Assembly: GCA_031178065.1 (NCBI GenBank)
Contig: JAPSJS010000011.1
Location: 1-64,000, forward strand
DNA from: Altererythrobacter sp.
GTDB taxonomy: Bacteria > Pseudomonadota > Alphaproteobacteria > Sphingomonadales > Sphingomonadaceae
DNA: 64,000 nt
Direction of reading: 5' to 3'
Below, one piece after another: positions 17,365 to 25,028 of the stretch. The notes below the pieces were generated by a model. That model did no database searches and had not been told where the DNA came from. It worked only from the letters and a program-made list of their open reading frames with translations. The translations under genes and the position numbers were made by a program. The stretch's first letter is position 1, and each line of letters starts with the position of its first letter.

Positions 17365-18303
17365 TCACGGCATCGGGCCGAGGAAAAGCAGCGGGTCCAG
17401 ACGCGCGTCGCGCCACTTGAGGCTCCAGTGCAGATGCGGTCCGGTTGCGCGTCCGCTGGCGCCGATATTGCCGATGTGCTGCCCCCGGCGGACGACCTGC
17501 CCTTCCTTCACGGCGATCCGGGAGAGGTGGAGGAAGGCGCTGTTGAGCCCCTGGCCGTGATCGATGATGAGCAGGTTGCCCTCGAGGCTGAAAGGCTTTT
17601 CCGTCGCAAGCACGACCACCCCGTCGGCGGGCGCGACGAACGGCGTGCCGCTCTCGCCGGTCGCGATGTCGAGCCCCGAGTGGTAGGCGCCGGGCTCCCC
17701 GCGATACACCCGCTGGGAGCCGAAGCGGCCGGAGATGCGGCCCGTTGCGGGCCAGATAAAATCCTGCCGCCAGCCGTCGATGTTGGATTCGATCTCGCGC
17801 GCCGCGTAGATCTGTTCGAGCTCCGGCCGCCGGATCTTCATGAACGCCTCGCTCGGTCCGCCGGACCTGCGCGCAACGTTCACGTGTTCGATATTCCAGT
17901 CTCGCGGGCTGACCGCGATCGGGCTCTCGATCATGCGTCCGTCGGAAAGGGTGGCGACGAGCTTGGCCGACGGCCCCGCGTCGCGGTCGAAGGCGGCGAA
18001 GAAGCGGCCCTCCGCATCGAGCGCGAGCTCCTGCTCGCCAAGCCGCGCCGAGACGGTTCCGGCCGGTGCCTGCCCGCGGATCCAGCCACCCTGCGTCGTC
18101 TCGCCCTGGAAGAGGAAGGTCGTCGGGCCGGGCAGCGGCGCGGGAGTGGGGCGGGGCATCGGACTTGGCGTCGGGCTCGGGAGAGGCGTCGGGATCGGTT
18201 GGACCACGGCGTCCGGGACCTGCGGCGAAGGGATGCAGCTTGCAAGCGCGGCTGCAGCGCCTGCGCAGGTCAGTGCGCGAATGGTAAAGGCTGTGCGGCT
18301 CAT
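17365..18303 (-). CDS. M23 family (LytM-type) peptidoglycan endopeptidase, putative lipoprotein
   Basis: A 312-residue envelope protein. The N-terminus is a lipoprotein signal (ALTCAGAAAALASC, lipobox LASC). A proline-rich spacer (PTPLPSPTPSPMPRPTP) follows, then a beta-rich region, and then the M23 domain (about 195-300). Zinc ligands are visible in AYHSGLDIATG and in PHLHWSLKWR. It should cleave peptide cross-links in peptidoglycan from an outer- or inner-membrane anchor. The intact H-x3-D and HxH motifs suggest an active enzyme, unlike EnvC-type pseudo-enzymes. The ATG overlaps the stop of the upstream DUF2093 gene (ATGA). Confidence 0.9.
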   Translation of the reverse strand: MSRTAFTIRALTCAGAAAALASCIPSPQVPDAVVQPIPTPLPSPTPSPMPRPTPAPLPGPTTFLFQGETTQGGWIRGQAPAGTVSARLGEQELALDAEGRFFAAFDRDAGPSAKLVATLSDGRMIESPIAVSPRDWNIEHVNVARRSGGPSEAFMKIRRPELEQIYAAREIESNIDGWRQDFIWPATGRISGRFGSQRVYRGEPGAYHSGLDIATGESGTPFVAPADGVVVLATEKPFSLEGNLLIIDHGQGLNSAFLHLSRIAVKEGQVVRRGQHIGNIGASGRATGPHLHWSLKWRDARLDPLLFLGPMP

Positions 18304-18512
18304 TCGCCTTTGTTCAGACGGCGCGTGGCGATCTCGGCGCTGGCATAGGGCTCCTGCCGGTCGACGCTCCAGTAGCGCAGCTCCTCCAGAGGAATGGCCT
18401 CGCCTGTCACTGCGCAGAACACGTGCTGCCCGGGCCGCATCACGCGAAACGCGTTGGGGCCGTAAGCGAGCTTCGCCTCGCCGTTGCTGCCGGAATTCAT
18501 CAACATGGCCAT
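18300..18512 (-). CDS. DUF2093 family small protein
   Basis: A 70-residue protein matching the alphaproteobacterial DUF2093 family in length and key pattern: AKLAYGPNAFRVMRPGQHVFCAVTGEAIPLEELRYWSVDRQEPYASAE. It has no signal peptide or membrane helix and should be cytoplasmic. The function is unknown. It is packed 12 bp after xseA and overlaps the M23 gene by 4 bp, and DUF2093 genes are frequently found beside xseA in alphaproteobacteria. Confidence 0.85.
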   Translation of the reverse strand: MAMLMNSGSNGEAKLAYGPNAFRVMRPGQHVFCAVTGEAIPLEELRYWSVDRQEPYASAEIATRRLNKGE

Positions 18513-18524
18513 CGCCCTAGCAAG

Positions 18525-20006
18525 TCATTTGAGATCGAACAAATCGTCCTGCCGCGGCGGCGCGCCGGCAGAGCGTTTGGACACCTTGCGCGGCGGCGGG
18601 TTGCCCGGTGCTGAACCGGCGGGGACGACGCCCAGCGCGCCGTCGGCAAACTCGATCTCGAGCCGGGCCTGGGCAGCCGCTGCGCTGCGCGAGCGCACGA
18701 GCTCGCCGCCTGCATCTTTCACCAGCACGAATCCCCGCGCGAGCGGCGCTTTCGGGTTGAGCGATGCGTGCAGGCGTTCAAGCGCGGCAAAACGCTCGCG
18801 CTCGCGCTGGAGGCGGGCGGTTGCGATCAGGGGCGTGAGCCGGCTCGCGTCCAGCCGATCCCGCGCGCGGTCGATCCTGTGGCGCAGACTGGCTGGGGAG
18901 AGCCGCGCCATATCGGCCTGCAGCCGCTCGCGTGCCTGCGCGGCGCGATCCTTGAGCCCGCGCCGTAACCGCTCGGCCAGCTCGTCGAGCTTCTGCGCCT
19001 GCGGCTGGAGCAGCGCCTCGGGCTTCGGCAGGCGCTGCGCTCGCGCTTCCAGCCGCTCCCGGCCGATCGCCACCGGGCGCAGGATCGCGCGGCGCTTGCG
19101 CGCGGCGAAGTCGGCGACGGTCGCCGCAAGCTCGCCCCGCACCGGTACGGCCATCTCGGCCGCCGCCGTGGGCGTAGGCGCGCGCCGGTCGGCGGCATGA
19201 TCGGCCAGCGTCGTGTCGGTCTCGTGCCCGACGGCGGAAATCACCGGGATCGGGCTCTCGGCGATCGCGCGGACCACGATCTCCTCGTTGAAGCTCCACA
19301 GGTCCTCGATCGAGCCGCCCCCGCGCGCGACGATGAGCAGATCTGGGCGCGGCACCGCGCCACCTTCGGGGAGCGCACCGAACCCGCGCACCGCGGCGGC
19401 GACCTGCTCGGCCGAGCCCTGGCCCTGCACCAGCACCGGCCAGACGACGACGTGGCTCGGAAAGCGGTCCGCCAGGCGGTGGAGGATGTCGCGGATCACC
19501 GCGCCGGTCGGGCTGGTGACCACGCCGATCGTGCGCGGCAGGAACGGCAGCGCCCGCTTGCGCTCGGCCGCGAAGAGGCCTTCCGCCGCAAGGCGCTGGC
19601 GCGTCTTCTCCAGCAGCGCGAGCAGCGCGCCTTCGCCGGCGATCTCCAGGCTGTCGATGACGATCTGGTATTTCGAGCGCCCCGGGTACGTCGTCAGCTT
19701 GCCGCTGGCGACGACTTCCAGCCCATCTTCCGGTACGAAGGAGAGGCGCTGCGCGGTCGTGCGCCACATGACCCCATCGAGCACCGCGCCTTCGTCCTTG
19801 AGACAGCAGTAGACGTGGCCCGAGGCGGCGCGCTTCACGCCGGAAAGCTCGCCGCGCAGCCGCACGAAGCCGAACCGGTCCTCAACCGTGCGCTTGAGCA
19901 GGTTGGATATTTCCGTGATCGAAAGCGGCGCGGCGTTGTCCCCTTGCCGCTCGCGCGCTACGAGCCCGCCGTTACTGCCACCATCGTCGAAATCTGGAGC
20001 GGCCAT
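18525..20006 (-). CDS. xseA: Exodeoxyribonuclease VII large subunit
   Basis: A 493-residue catalytic subunit of exonuclease VII, which degrades single-stranded DNA in repair. The N-terminal OB-fold is seen at [28 protein letters not shown]. The catalytic domain shows [26 protein letters not shown] and [58 protein letters not shown] long arginine-rich coiled-coil region follows. The ATG lies within the same CATG as the purD start on the opposite strand, so the two genes overlap head-to-head with no intergenic space. xseB is not in the window. Confidence 0.95.
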   Translation of the reverse strand: MAAPDFDDGGSNGGLVARERQGDNAAPLSITEISNLLKRTVEDRFGFVRLRGELSGVKRAASGHVYCCLKDEGAVLDGVMWRTTAQRLSFVPEDGLEVVASGKLTTYPGRSKYQIVIDSLEIAGEGALLALLEKTRQRLAAEGLFAAERKRALPFLPRTIGVVTSPTGAVIRDILHRLADRFPSHVVVWPVLVQGQGSAEQVAAAVRGFGALPEGGAVPRPDLLIVARGGGSIEDLWSFNEEIVVRAIAESPIPVISAVGHETDTTLADHAADRRAPTPTAAAEMAVPVRGELAATVADFAARKRRAILRPVAIGRERLEARAQRLPKPEALLQPQAQKLDELAERLRRGLKDRAAQARERLQADMARLSPASLRHRIDRARDRLDASRLTPLIATARLQRERERFAALERLHASLNPKAPLARGFVLVKDAGGELVRSRSAAAAQARLEIEFADGALGVVPAGSAPGNPPPRKVSKRSAGAPPRQDDLFDLK

Positions 20007-21297
20007 GAATATCCTTCTGCTGGGCTCGGGCGGGCGCGAACATGCGCTGGCGTGGAAGCTGGCGCAATCCCGCCTGCTCTCGCGACCCGAGGATAAGTTC
20101 TATGCCGCGCCGGGCAACCCCGGGATCGCCGATCATGCCGAATGCGTCGCGCTCGATGCGACCGATCACGCGGCGGTGATCGCCTTCTGCGAGGACAAGC
20201 GCATCGGCCTGGTCGTGATCGGGCCGGAGGCGCCGCTGGTCGACGGGCTGGCCGATTCGCTGCGGGGCGAAGGCGTCGCGGTGTTCGGCCCCTCGAAAGC
20301 CGCTGCGCAGCTCGAGGGGAGCAAGGGCTTCACCAAGGATCTGTGCGAGCGCGCCGGGATACCCACCGCCGGCTACGTCCGCACAACCTCGCTCGACGAA
20401 GCAAAGGCCGCGCTTGGCCGGTTCGAGGCGCCTTACGTGCTCAAGGCCGACGGGCTCGCCGCGGGCAAGGGCGTGGTGATCGCGCAGGACCGCGCGGAAG
20501 CCGAAGCGGCGCTGGCCGACATGTTCGGCGGCCAGTTCGGGGAGGCCGGCGCCGAAGTCGTGATCGAGGAATTCATGGAAGGGGAGGAAGCGAGCTTCTT
20601 CGCCCTGACCGACGGTGCGACGATCCTGCCGTTCGGCACGGCGCAGGACCACAAGCGCGTCGGCGACGGGGACACCGGCCCCAACACGGGCGGCATGGGC
20701 GCCTACAGCCCGGCCAAGGTCCTGACCCCGGCGATGCACGGCGAAGTGCTCAAGCGCATCATCGCGCCGACGGTGAAGACGATGGCGGACGAGGGCATGC
20801 CTTATTCGGGCGTGCTCTACGCTGGCCTCATGCTGACGGAGGACGGGCCCAAGCTGATCGAATACAACTGCCGCTTCGGCGACCCCGAGTGCCAGGTGCT
20901 GATGATGCGGCTGGAGAGCGATCTCGGCGAACTGATGCTCGCCAGCGCCACCAGCAGCCTCGCCACGCAGCCGCCGGTCAAGCGCTCGGAGATGGCGGCG
21001 CTGACGGTCGTGATGGCCGCCAACGGTTATCCTGGCGCGCCCGAGAAGGGCGGCGCGATCGACCTCGGTCAGACGGAAGCGGAAGGCGCCAAGGTCTTCC
21101 ACGCTGGCACCCGGCTGGAGGGGGACACGCTCGTCGCCAGCGGCGGGCGTGTGCTCAACGTGACGGCATGCGGTGCGGACGTCACCGCGGCGCAGGCTGC
21201 GGCCTATCGTGCAGTCGCGGCGATCGACTTCCCGAGCGGGTTCTGCCGCCGCGACATCGGCTGGCGCGAGGTCGAGCGCGAAGCAGCCGGCAAATAG
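20005..21297 (+). CDS. purD: Phosphoribosylamine-glycine ligase (GAR synthetase)
   Basis: A 430-residue ATP-grasp enzyme joining 5-phosphoribosylamine and glycine in purine synthesis. The start at ATG 20005 yields the canonical [22 protein letters not shown]; the longer ORF simply reads back through xseA. Other signatures: [61 protein letters not shown] and [11 protein letters not shown]. The promoter must lie within xseA because the start codons overlap. It converges on the btuD-like gene with a 7-bp gap and no obvious terminator. Confidence 0.96.
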   Translation: MNILLLGSGGREHALAWKLAQSRLLSRPEDKFYAAPGNPGIADHAECVALDATDHAAVIAFCEDKRIGLVVIGPEAPLVDGLADSLRGEGVAVFGPSKAAAQLEGSKGFTKDLCERAGIPTAGYVRTTSLDEAKAALGRFEAPYVLKADGLAAGKGVVIAQDRAEAEAALADMFGGQFGEAGAEVVIEEFMEGEEASFFALTDGATILPFGTAQDHKRVGDGDTGPNTGGMGAYSPAKVLTPAMHGEVLKRIIAPTVKTMADEGMPYSGVLYAGLMLTEDGPKLIEYNCRFGDPECQVLMMRLESDLGELMLASATSSLATQPPVKRSEMAALTVVMAANGYPGAPEKGGAIDLGQTEAEGAKVFHAGTRLEGDTLVASGGRVLNVTACGADVTAAQAAAYRAVAAIDFPSGFCRRDIGWREVEREAAGK

Positions 21298-21304
21298 CGC
21301 GCGG

Positions 21305-22081
21305 TCAGCGGGTGGGGCCGGCGACGGTCAACGACACCCGCGATCCGCTTGCCATGACGTCGGCTTCGATCCCGAACACGGCGGCGAGCCGCTCGGCCGT
21401 CATAGTATCCGCGACCGTGCCATCGGCGACGATGCGGCCGTCCTTCATCCAGATCAGCCGGTCAGCGTAGCGCGCGGCGAGCGTGAGGTCGTGCATCACG
21501 GTCAGCACGGCCCGCCCATCGTGCGCGGCGGCGGCGAAGAGCTGGGCGACCTCATGCTGGTAGCGCGGGTCGAGCGCGGCGACCGGCTCGTCCGCCACCA
21601 GCAGTGGCGCCTCCGCCGCCAGCGCGCGGGCGAGGTGGACCCGCGCCAGTTCGCCGCCCGAGAGGGTGTCGGCCGCGCGGCCCTCGAACCCGGCAAGGCG
21701 GCAGGCCGCGATCGCCCGCGCGACTGCCGCCGTATCCTCGGCCGAGAGCCGGCCGGGCGCCGCGCCATAGGCGAAGCGGCCGAGCGCGATCACGTCGCGC
21801 ACCGGCATCGGCCAGGCGAGCGGGCGGGTCTGCGGCAGGTAGGCCGCCTTGCGCGCGCGGGCCACGGGCGAGAGGCCGCGGACATTCGCCCCATCGATCA
21901 GCGCCTCGCCCGCGTCGGGCGCGAGCAGTCCGAGCGCGAGCCGCAGCAGGGTGGACTTGCCCGAACCGTTGGGGCCGATCAGCATGGTTAGCTCGCCCGG
22001 TTCGAGCCGGAAGCTGGCATCTTCAACGAGCGGCCGCCCTTCTGCGCGATAGGCGAGCCCGCGGGCTTCGAGCACGCTCAT
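21305..22081 (-). CDS. btuD: ABC transporter ATP-binding protein, vitamin B12 type
   Basis: A 258-residue ATPase of the FecE/BtuD class. Walker A (GPNGSGKST), Q-loop (YLPQTRP), signature motif (LSGGELARVHLARAL) and Walker B (LLVADEPVAALD) are complete, followed by the switch His (VMHD). The start at ATG 22081 overlaps the permease stop by 4 bp; the ORF track's longer form reads through btuC in another frame. It powers import by the permease and lipoprotein encoded immediately upstream. The cobalamin riboswitch at the head of the operon argues for B12/corrinoid rather than haem or siderophore as substrate. Confidence 0.9.
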   Translation of the reverse strand: MSVLEARGLAYRAEGRPLVEDASFRLEPGELTMLIGPNGSGKSTLLRLALGLLAPDAGEALIDGANVRGLSPVARARKAAYLPQTRPLAWPMPVRDVIALGRFAYGAAPGRLSAEDTAAVARAIAACRLAGFEGRAADTLSGGELARVHLARALAAEAPLLVADEPVAALDPRYQHEVAQLFAAAAHDGRAVLTVMHDLTLAARYADRLIWMKDGRIVADGTVADTMTAERLAAVFGIEADVMASGSRVSLTVAGPTR

Positions 22082-23061
22082 CGCACGAGCCTCCCGCGGG
22101 CGGCGATCCAGACGAAGATCGGCGCTCCGATCAGCGCGGCGACGACGCCCAGTCGCAGTTCGCTGTCGGTCGGCAGGAGCCGCACGCCGATATCGGCGAG
22201 GACCAGCACCAGGCCGCCGAGCAGGGCCGAGGGCACCAGCAGGCGCGCCGGGTCGTAGCCGACGAAGGGCCGGACGAGGTGCGGCGCGACGATGCCGACG
22301 AAGCCGATCGCGCCGGCCAGCGAGACCGCCGCGCCGGTCGCCAGCCCCGCGCCGAGGATCACGGCGAGCCGCTGCCTTCTGAGGTCGAGCCCGACGCCCT
22401 CGGCCGCCTCTTCCCCCAGCGCCAGCGCGGCGAGGCCCCGGCGGGTGGCGAGCAGGATCGCGGCGCCGACCGCAAGGAACGGCGCGGCATAGGCGAGATC
22501 GGCGAAGCTGCGGTTGGCGACCGTGCCCAAGGTCCAGTTGATCATGTCGGCCAGCGTGAAGGGATTGGGCGCAAGGTTCATCAGCAGCGCCATCAGCGCG
22601 GCGGAGAAGCTCGACAGGCCGATGCCGACCAGGATCAGCGTCACCGCCGAGCGGGTCCGCAGCGCTGCGACGGCAACCACCAGCGTTGCCGCCAGCGCGC
22701 CCGCGATCGCGGCCAGGGGCAGGATCAGCGGCCCCGCGCCGGCGAGGCCGAAGAACAGCACGAAGGTCGCGAACAGCGCCGCGGTGGCGGAGACGCCGAG
22801 AATGCCCGGCTCCGCGAGCGGATTGCGCAGCAGGCCCTGCAGCGCCGCCCCGCTCATCCCCAGCGCAGCCCCGACCACGGCGGCGGCGAGCGCGCGGGGC
22901 AGGCGAATCTGCCAAACCACCAGCGCATCCCCCGGATTCCCTTGCAGGCCCAAGGCGCTTAGCACCCGCACCGGCGACAGCGGCACCGAGCCGAGCAGCA
23001 GGGCGAGCAGCACCGCGCCGGTCAGCGCGAGAGCGAAGAGAGTGTTCGCGCGGGCGGTCAC
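22078..23061 (-). CDS. btuC: FecCD-family ABC permease, vitamin B12 type
   Basis: A 327-residue inner-membrane permease with around ten hydrophobic helices. Family signatures include WQIRLPRALAAAVVGAALGMSGAALQGLLRNPLAEPGILGVS and the late GAIGFVGIVAPHLVRPFVGYD, the ATPase-coupling loop. It begins at GTG 23061, which overlaps the stop of the binding-protein gene (GTGA), and its own stop overlaps the ATPase start. The order binding protein, permease, ATPase, with riboswitch control, indicates corrinoid import across the inner membrane. Confidence 0.9.
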   Translation of the reverse strand: MTARANTLFALALTGAVLLALLLGSVPLSPVRVLSALGLQGNPGDALVVWQIRLPRALAAAVVGAALGMSGAALQGLLRNPLAEPGILGVSATAALFATFVLFFGLAGAGPLILPLAAIAGALAATLVVAVAALRTRSAVTLILVGIGLSSFSAALMALLMNLAPNPFTLADMINWTLGTVANRSFADLAYAAPFLAVGAAILLATRRGLAALALGEEAAEGVGLDLRRQRLAVILGAGLATGAAVSLAGAIGFVGIVAPHLVRPFVGYDPARLLVPSALLGGLVLVLADIGVRLLPTDSELRLGVVAALIGAPIFVWIAARGRLVR

Positions 23062-23906
23062 GATGTCTCTCCGCGGGCGGCTTGCGACAGGGCCTCGATC
23101 GCGTCGATCAGGAACCAGCCGCCGCAGCTCGTCCAGGCACCCTCAAGCGGCACCACGGGGCGGTTCTCGAGCTGCGCCTGCGCAACCGGATGGCGTGCTG
23201 CGCTCCAGATTTCGGCCTGGCTCTCGACGCCTTCGTAGAAGGCCGCGGCGACCACGTCGGGGTGCTCGTAGGCGAGCCGTTCGAGCGGCAGCGTGTTCCA
23301 GCCGGGCCGGTCCTGGAAGTTCGCGAGGCCCGCGGTGCGCAGGATCTCGTGAACCAGCGTTCCCTCGCCCGAGGTTATGCCTCCCGGCGTCATGTAGAGC
23401 GCGGTGCGGCGCTTCGCGGGCGGCGCGGGCAGGGCCGCGATACGGCGGTCCATGTCTGCTGCCACCTGCCGTGCCTCGTCCCCCGCGCCGAGCGCGCTGC
23501 CGACGCGTAGGACTTCGCCGCGCACTTCGGCGATGGTCTGCGGAAAGCCGATCTGAATCACCGGCACGCCCAGTTCCTCGAGGAACGGCACCACGTCGGC
23601 GCCTCCGCCGAACGAGCGGACGACCAGATCGGGCTGGAGGGCGAGAACGTCGGCCGTGCGCGGCCGGACCGTCGGCAGTCCCTCGGCCTCGGCGCGCATG
23701 TAGGAGAAGCGCTCCCCCGCATAGGGCGAGAGCGCGAGGATCGCGTCGCGCTCGGCGAAGCGGAGCACGTACTGGTCGGCGCAGTAATCGAGGCTGACGA
23801 TGCGCTGCGGCTCGGCGCCGGGCGCGTGAGACGGTTCCGGTGCCGAAGCGCAGCCGGTGAGGACCAGCATCGCGAGGCCGGCCGCCAACCGCCGCTTCCT
23901 TCGCAT
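23058..23906 (-). CDS. btuF: Periplasmic corrinoid-binding lipoprotein of ABC transporter
   Basis: About 282 residues from ATG 23906, giving a compact lipoprotein signal (MRRKRRLAAGLAMLVLTGCAS); ATG 23927 is an alternative. A class III periplasmic binding fold is indicated by RIVSLDYCADQYVLRFAERDAILALS, DVLALQPDLVV and the C-terminal DAIEALSQA helix. It captures substrate and delivers it to the FecCD-type permease. The cobalamin riboswitch in the 5' leader supports vitamin B12 or cobinamide as ligand. The ORF track's 412-residue version has ~130 spurious residues translated from the riboswitch. Confidence 0.88.
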   Translation of the reverse strand: MRRKRRLAAGLAMLVLTGCASAPEPSHAPGAEPQRIVSLDYCADQYVLRFAERDAILALSPYAGERFSYMRAEAEGLPTVRPRTADVLALQPDLVVRSFGGGADVVPFLEELGVPVIQIGFPQTIAEVRGEVLRVGSALGAGDEARQVAADMDRRIAALPAPPAKRRTALYMTPGGITSGEGTLVHEILRTAGLANFQDRPGWNTLPLERLAYEHPDVVAAAFYEGVESQAEIWSAARHPVAQAQLENRPVVPLEGAWTSCGGWFLIDAIEALSQAARGETS

Positions 23907-24040
23907 TCTTTCCGCTGCATCGCGCATGGCGGAACCCCGATCGCGCGCGGGGAGGCTCGGGCCCCGCATCGCTGGACAGTCTGGCCCGCCGGGGCACCTC
24001 ACCCCGGCGCCGGTAGCCCGGCCGACGGCTGTCGCTTCTG

Positions 24041-24059
24041 CGGGAAAACGCGTTTCCCG
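24041..24059 (-). promoter_or_regulatory. Stem-loop in the btuF leader, possible expression platform
   Basis: CGGGAAA and TTTCCCG form a perfect 7-bp stem with a 5-nt loop, about 40 nt downstream of the riboswitch aptamer and before the btuF start. There is no U-run after it, so if it takes part in regulation it would more likely affect translation or alternative pairing than act as a terminator. Confidence 0.35.
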
Positions 24060-24097
24060 TCCGATAGAGCTGACCCGGCTCCCCGGACGAACGACGC

Positions 24098-24258
24098 GAC
24101 GGCAGGTCTCCTGGCTTGCGGATCGGCGCCCCTGGGCCGTCTTCCCGGCAGTCGTTCCACCGCCAGTGACGTGATGGCCCGGGACTCCCCGCCTACAGTT
24201 GCGGGCACAGCGCCGGCATCGCACCGGCTTCCCTCTTAGCCGCAAAAGCGGCACCGTC
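24098..24258 (-). ncRNA. Cobalamin (adenosylcobalamin) riboswitch
   Basis: On the minus strand the conserved aptamer elements appear in order: AAGAGGGAA followed by GCCGGTGCGATGCCGGC-like pairing, GCCCGCAACTGT, the CAC-GTCACTG region, GGGAAGACGGCCC and the B12 box GCCAGGAGACCTGCC. Closing P1 strands GACGG and CCGTC pair at the two ends. It lies between a putative promoter (-35 at 24291-24296) and the btuF-btuC-btuD operon. Binding of cobalamin should turn off uptake when B12 is plentiful. The match to the B12 box is exact, so the class assignment is firm; the mode of the expression platform is not clear. Confidence 0.95.
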
Positions 24259-24267
24259 TGGCGCGGC

Positions 24268-24296
24268 ACTTGCGGCGCGCGAGCGCCGATTGTCAA
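24268..24296 (-). promoter_or_regulatory. Putative promoter of the riboswitch-btuFCD transcript
   Basis: A perfect TTGACA -35 on the minus strand, 13 bp past the fliA stop. A -10 at the right distance is poor (GCAAGT). The predicted start point falls within a few bases of the riboswitch P1 stem, which supports the placement. Confidence 0.5.
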
Positions 24297-24308
24297 TGCC
24301 GGAGCGGA

Positions 24309-25028
24309 TCAATCCTCCGCCATCGCCTTGCGCATCTGCGCGAGAGCGGCGGCCTTGAGCTGGTGGACGCGCGGGACGCTGACGCCGAGCACGTCGGCGA
24401 TTTCCGACAGGTTGAGTTCCTCGACGAAGTAGAGCTGGATCACGAGCTGGTGCCGCTCGCCGAGGGCGGAAAGCGCGGCGATCAGGCTCTCGCGGTCCTC
24501 CTGCTGGAGGACCTGCCGCTCGGCGTCGGGTTCGTGCGAGGCGAAGGCCGTGTCGGTTTCCGAATAGCACTCGTCGAGCGAGTTCAGCCGGGTCTCGACA
24601 AGGTCGCTTTCGAGCCGGTGGAAATCCTCCACCGCCATGCCCAGCGCTTCGGCGAGTTCGGCGGGAGACGGCTCACGGCCCAGCAAGCAGTGGAGTTTCG
24701 CCCTCTGCCCCTCGATCATGCGCCGCTTGGCACGCGCACCGCGTGGATCGGGGGAGGCGCTGCGCAGCAGGTCCACCATCGCGCCGCGCACGCGCAGCTT
24801 GGCGTAGGCGGCAAAGCCGTCCTCGCTCGGCGCGTCGTGCTTCTGCGCGCATTCGGTCAGCGCGACGAGGCCGGCCTGCATCAGGTCCTCGACGTCGACG
24901 GTCGGCCCGCCGCTACCCGACAGGTGCCAGGCCAGCTTGCGCACCATCGGCAGGAACCGGGTCACCCGGTCGCCGACATTGCCGCGATAGGCCTCCGCCA
25001 CCGCGAACTTGGAATGGTCGTACCTCAT
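24309..25028 (-). CDS. fliA: Flagellar sigma-28 factor
   Basis: A 239-residue alternative sigma factor. The start at ATG 25028 overlaps the flhA stop by 4 bp; the longer ORF reads into flhA in another frame. Region 2 is evident (FLPMVRKLAWHLSGSGGPTVDVEDLMQAGLVALTECAQKHD with RGAMVDLLRS), region 3 (GREPSPAELAEALGM) and region 4 (LGERHQLVIQLYFVEELNLSEIADVLGVSVPRVHQLKAAAL). It directs RNA polymerase to late flagellar promoters, here most clearly fliC. FlgM, its anti-sigma factor, is encoded in the same cluster. Confidence 0.93.
   Translation of the reverse strand: MRYDHSKFAVAEAYRGNVGDRVTRFLPMVRKLAWHLSGSGGPTVDVEDLMQAGLVALTECAQKHDAPSEDGFAAYAKLRVRGAMVDLLRSASPDPRGARAKRRMIEGQRAKLHCLLGREPSPAELAEALGMAVEDFHRLESDLVETRLNSLDECYSETDTAFASHEPDAERQVLQQEDRESLIAALSALGERHQLVIQLYFVEELNLSEIADVLGVSVPRVHQLKAAALAQMRKAMAED

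Noticed and set aside
23907-24296. N-terminal 130 residues of the 412-residue ORF overlapping btuF
   Set aside because: This stretch is the cobalamin riboswitch and leader; the coding sequence begins at the lipoprotein signal.
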